From Siniperca chuatsi (taxonomy: Eukaryota; Chordata; Actinopteri; Centrarchiformes; Sinipercidae), in the NCBI RefSeq assembly GCF_020085105.1, contig NC_058044.1:24549206-24613205 (forward strand): DNA of 64,000 bases, read 5' to 3'. Position numbers and translations under genes: made by a program. Within the stretch, counting starts at the first letter, position 1. Every line of letters begins with the position of its first letter. The notes beneath the pieces were generated by a model. It searched no databases. It was not told the origin of the DNA and saw nothing but the letters and a program-made list of their open reading frames with translations. Shown piece by piece: positions 60,021 through 64,000 of the stretch.

Positions 60021-60054
<34 letters not shown>
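60021..60054. repeat. (GT)n microsatellite
   Basis: About 17 GT units in intergenic DNA. A nearby stretch (60180-60280) carries taat/attaat-rich sequence without other structure. Confidence 0.93.
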
Positions 60055-60056
<2 letters not shown>

Positions 60057-61469
60057 CTGTATCACTAGATTATCTCAAACTACTTTCTTTATCCTGCTTT
60101 TGTGTTGCGAGTGTTTCATGTTTTCAAGACACTGAATAAATGTAGATTTATCAAACTGCATAATAAAATGTGTACTACTTTCAAATAAAGCACACTTTAT
60201 AACTTGTAACTAATGATGTTATTAATCATTAATACTAATAATGCTTTATTAATCTGTAATAAGCCATTAATAGAAATAACTTTTGGTTTCAGGGTTGTGA
60301 AAAATCCCGTCGGCTTGTGTATAGCAACCAGCTTTAGCTAGCTCTTTAGCTGATTAGGAAGACCTTACCAACTGCAGAGCCAGTGGGTTATTATTAAGTG
60401 AAATGTGTCAATAACTTTTTCACTCTCTAATTCACAAGTTTCCAGTTAATAGATTATAGCTTCAACTTAGTAAAAAAGTGCGTAGAAGGTGGGGCCATGA
60501 AATCAATTATATTAGTTAACAATTTTCTATTCATTTAATTATAAATTATTAAAACCAATCATTTTGATGCTTCATGTAATAAAAATCCTATGCTTGGTCT
60601 AGTTCTGAACTATTATTCCAATTATGCACAAGTTGCATGTAAAAATAGATAATCAGGCCTTTATGTTCATACATGTGGTGGAACAGGTGCAGCTTTTCAA
60701 ACAAGAGCAGCCCATTCTTATCGCTTCTCCCTCTGAGTCAGAAATCGTGAGAGGGGAGAAGGTCGTTCCAATGAGATGAACAGTCTTGACCTGGCTCGTA
60801 AACTCTGTGCCGCGGATAAAAAAAAAAATGTCAGAAATTCACATTTGGAAGTGATGGAGAAGTCTGTGGTGCTGTGTGTCGGTATGTGCGATCGGTCCCC
60901 ATGTGCTATTTCAGTCTGCTGTCAGTTTTTGGTGGATGCACATGCAAAGTTTTGAATCGGATTACATGCAGAAGTACAGAGAAAATACATACAGACAAAT
61001 GTGAAGACAAATGTGAAGTTGTGCAGGCATGCACCAGGACATGAACACACAACTCCGTAGTGATGTGCTCCCTGATACTTGTGTTTATTATCTGGCTCGT
61101 GTTGGGGAAAGGGCTTAGTTGCAGGTCAGAGGTCATGGCGGTGGGATTTCATGGCTAACGCAGAGATCTGGGGCCACTTGTGAAAGAGCGTGGCCTTGCA
61201 GAGGTGCAAAAACAAAGAGAATACCAAACGAACACGTTAGACAAACAGATAGGAATAACAAGGGACAACTTCACAGAGAAAAGAGAAATAGTCTTTCAGG
61301 GAAGTAAAGTCCTGAAATACAACAAACCAGAAAAGAGCTACATCTTTATCAGCATAAAGCAAAAAAAGTTAAAAATATTAATATTATTTACTTTCCTCAT
61401 TTTCCTATCTCCGTTCTCCCCCAGATTCGTATGTGTTTGAGCCCTCCATTTGTCTTTGCTGGTAAACAC
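60055..61469. other. Non-coding, nothing firmly recognised
   Basis: I could support no exons. A 22-base string at 60861-60882 recurs exactly at 62562-62583 (see findings). The plus open frames at 61119-61440 lack domain character. Confidence 0.45.
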
Positions 61470-61720
61470 AATTTAATATTAGAATAAATTACAAATGGAA
61501 GACTGATGCCTGGGATAGATTTTTCTTCAGACTCCGCCAACATTAATGTCCCTTGCCACCGTTGGAGGCATAAATCTCTTTTTCCTTCTTTTTGCCTTGA
61601 ATCATATAGGGATATTGAATTACTCCCCTGCTCCGCACACATAGAGGCATTGTGCATTACATTGACTGATAAGCTGTCACCAGCAGTTTAACTTAGAGAC
61701 ATTGAAAGAGTAATACACCA
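61470..61720. promoter_or_regulatory. Candidate conserved non-coding element
   Basis: A low-repeat block with agaataaattacaaatgg, cgccaacattaatgtccctt, gaggcataaatctc and gtgcattacattgactgata. Composition and TAAT motifs resemble developmental enhancers. Conservation is untested. Confidence 0.3.
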
Positions 61721-63049
61721 GTTGAGAATAAACTAACCCCAGTCCCCTTAGAGTAAGCTATGGTGCTCTCACCGTGAAAAATACGACGGGGGCATTTCAT
61801 ATAACATGCAGCATCTGAAAATAGAGGAAAATACCTCTGAACAATGCTTGGTTTATGGTTGTTTTCATACTGGTTGACAGTTTTACCCTTGAACATAAGG
61901 GAAAGCTTGGATCAGAGAACCAAAGCACTATAAAAGGCTGATATACAAGCTTCACTGTAATCTTTTGACTGTGGAGGAAGGATCGTAACATTTTTGAATA
62001 AAAAAACTTGAGTTATTAATATAAAACAATGTACTTTATTTCATCAACAGCTATTATTATTGTATTCTTGCTCCTTAAAACATCACCTGTGGTTATATTC
62101 TAAGCTTGTGTGTGTGCAAAGCTTCATAACTCCAGTGATGGATCAGTCTTATTTTTTTTTTTACCTCTTTACCATATTTATGAGAGCAGCTAAAGGGCCT
62201 TTTCGTGCTACAATCTGGGAACAAACATTAACGCTTGGAGTTGGACCAATGAGAGCGAGCCATCTCTCACTCGTCGTAGTTGGCATTAGAGTGGGCCGAT
62301 CCATCATGGCAGGTTTGGCGGCAGTGTAACTCGTGGTACTGTATTCCCCGGCGCTTCAGGGTGGTCTGTCCAATTCCACATCTGCATGAGAGAGCAGCTG
62401 TGTAGGGGGCTGCTTCTGTGTGTGTGTGTGTGTGTAATGGTTGTTTTGGTGCTAAAGTGCTGCATTGTTTGTGTCTGGCCTCTGAATGGGCAGAGACCGG
62501 AGACAATATTACACCATTAATAAAGCATTGCTTAGATTAACGCAGGAGGAAGGGTGGGAGGAGTCTGTGGTGCTGTGTGTCGGACAGTGAGTGGAGACTG
62601 CAATGTCTTGTTTTTCTAGTATCTTTCAATTTATGATGTTGAAAATCAATAGTTACATAAGAGCAAAGGCTGACTGACTACAAGGTTTCTGGACTGAGTT
62701 TCTGGATGGGGGCACAACCTTGCTGAACATTTTCATATTTTCACAAATGAAGGGGGAAAAAAGCTTCTTTTTAGCTTGACCATGCTGCTAAGATGTGTGT
62801 TAACATTTAGAAGTAGTTAGGTGTAAGGCTGCTGCAGACCCCAGAAATTGTGTGTGTATGATTTTATTTGCACATACAGGACACCAATCTTGCAGAAAAA
62901 AATCACAAATAAAGACAAAAAAATTACTTAATTTTAGCTGATAATCATGCCTAGGTGTTGAGGGTATCTATTAAGCAGAGTTATCAGGTTTTCTTACAAC
63001 AGCATTGATATGTAATGTACATAGATTTTGAATATTGCCGTAAAGGATT
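61721..63049. other. Non-coding, short GT repeat only
   Basis: A short GT run lies at about 62416-62434. I recognise no genes or transposon ends. Confidence 0.45.
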
Positions 63050-64000
63050 AATTCAGTATCTTTAAATCCAAGGCTCGGCGTGACAAAGAGCCGCTTAAAG
63101 GTAAGGCAGTAAAAATGTGATATAGCAAAGGAGTGCCACTGACTGAGAGGCTGAGGGAGGACATAAACAAGACGGATGCCCGTCCCCTTTAATATAACAT
63201 AAAGACTGAGCTGGAGAAAATAAAACACCCCATTGTAATGAAATGCATTTACTGCAGCACAGGCTTGAAATCAGGCAGAAGTGAGCACAAATGTCAAAAG
63301 AGCTCTCCTGTTGAGCAGAGCAGCAGAATTAAGAGGCCTGATATCTAATCCATTTCCTGTGAAACCGGCGGTGTAAGGGACATCAAAGAGAGTTAAAGGG
63401 GATTCAGTGAGAGCTGTTGGAGTGGCGAGGCGGTGAAATATGGCACATTTGGTTTCTTCTCTCCCCCGGCACTGGGCCTTTGGAATAATTAGAGCCTAAT
63501 TCTGTCTAATTAACGGACTCAATTACTCCTGAAGAAAGCTCATCAAAAAGATGGCGGGAAAGCAGAGAAGAGAATGGTAGCGTTTTTTCTTTAATTAATG
63601 AACTGAGTTGAATAACGGCCATGGAATTAAACATTTCCCCCAATGTGTATGAATTGCAAATTGGAGCATCGTTTTTTTTCCGAGACGGGAGCCCAGGGGC
63701 TAACGCTGCTGTCAAGTAGCTTTCTAAAAAGTCAAAGCGCCGATGCAGCACTAACAAATTACTTAAGATTACCATCTTTAGCACATGCGGAGGTCCTAAC
63801 GAATAGCGATGAATTAATATGCCGTCTGTGTTCCAGCGCTCCCATTGGCTAGAGAGCCAAAGAGCCAATAAACCAGGCACCAGCATGAACTTTATGGAAC
63901 ACTCTTCTTCCTGTACAATTGGTTGTCTGTCGATTGCATATTTCACATCCTTGAGACGTTGATATAAGTCTTGTTAAATTACTCAGCTGAGATAGAGCTG
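63050..64000. promoter_or_regulatory. Candidate conserved non-coding cluster at the window edge
   Basis: Almost a kilobase without repeats or transposon marks. Homeodomain-type cores are dense at 63485-63530 (ggaataattagagcctaatt, gtctaattaacgg, ctcaattact) and 63585-63630 (tctttaattaatgaac, ggaattaaac), with a CCAAT-type cattgg at 63843-63848. It is the most enhancer-like stretch in the desert. The 146-codon minus frame at 63506-63946 has no domain and is judged non-coding. Confidence 0.35.

Noticed and set aside
63506-63946. 146-codon minus-strand open frame near the window end
   Set aside because: No domain, and the stretch is full of TAAT motifs. Enhancer-like sequence explains it better.
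1-64000. CRISPR arrays, operons, tRNA and rRNA genes
   Set aside because: The window is vertebrate. The direct repeats seen are microsatellites or transposon duplications, and I found no tRNA A/B-box pair with a foldable cloverleaf or rRNA sequence.

Overview
This is a gene-sparse vertebrate window. It has multi-exon genes with GT-AG introns, long (CA)n and (TA)n microsatellites, and abundant fish-type DNA transposons. Protein similarity and the repeats point to a ray-finned (percomorph-like) teleost. Four protein-coding genes can be rebuilt exon by exon: a type I keratin (+, 12798-15809, 412 aa), smap1 (-, 23542-31889, 454 aa), cenpk (-, 32967-37571, 266 aa) and an lbx1-type homeobox gene, probably lbx1b (-, 44077-45394, 271 aa).

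Layout. 1-12.3 kb holds no recognised host gene. It has microsatellites, several interspersed repeats, and a Penelope-like retroelement (PLE) fragment nested in a small TIR transposon. 12.3-16.1 kb is the keratin gene. 16.1-23 kb is non-coding, with a nest of three DNA transposons at 17.2-18.5 kb and a fold-back MITE at 19.6-19.9 kb. 23-37.8 kb holds smap1 and cenpk head-to-tail on the minus strand, with cenpk ending within a few hundred bases of the smap1 promoter. 37.8-43 kb is non-coding. 43.2-46.3 kb is lbx1b with its 3' UTR and upstream region. 46.3-64 kb is a gene desert upstream of lbx1b, with low-repeat, TAAT-rich stretches that look like candidate conserved non-coding elements, plus TTAA-flanked transposons.

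The four genes do not form a pathway. They encode an epithelial intermediate filament, an Arf GTPase-activating protein of clathrin trafficking, an inner-kinetochore subunit and a developmental transcription factor. I found no undescribed multi-gene system. The most notable signals are transposon archaeology: a 59-bp PLE copy with a perfect 12-bp target-site duplication, a PLE fragment with a snap-back end, two hAT insertions 28 bp apart inside one TTAA element, and a decayed hammerhead-like fold. On the gene side, the first coding exon of cenpk holds only the ATG, and a CDE/CHR-like cell-cycle site lies upstream of it.
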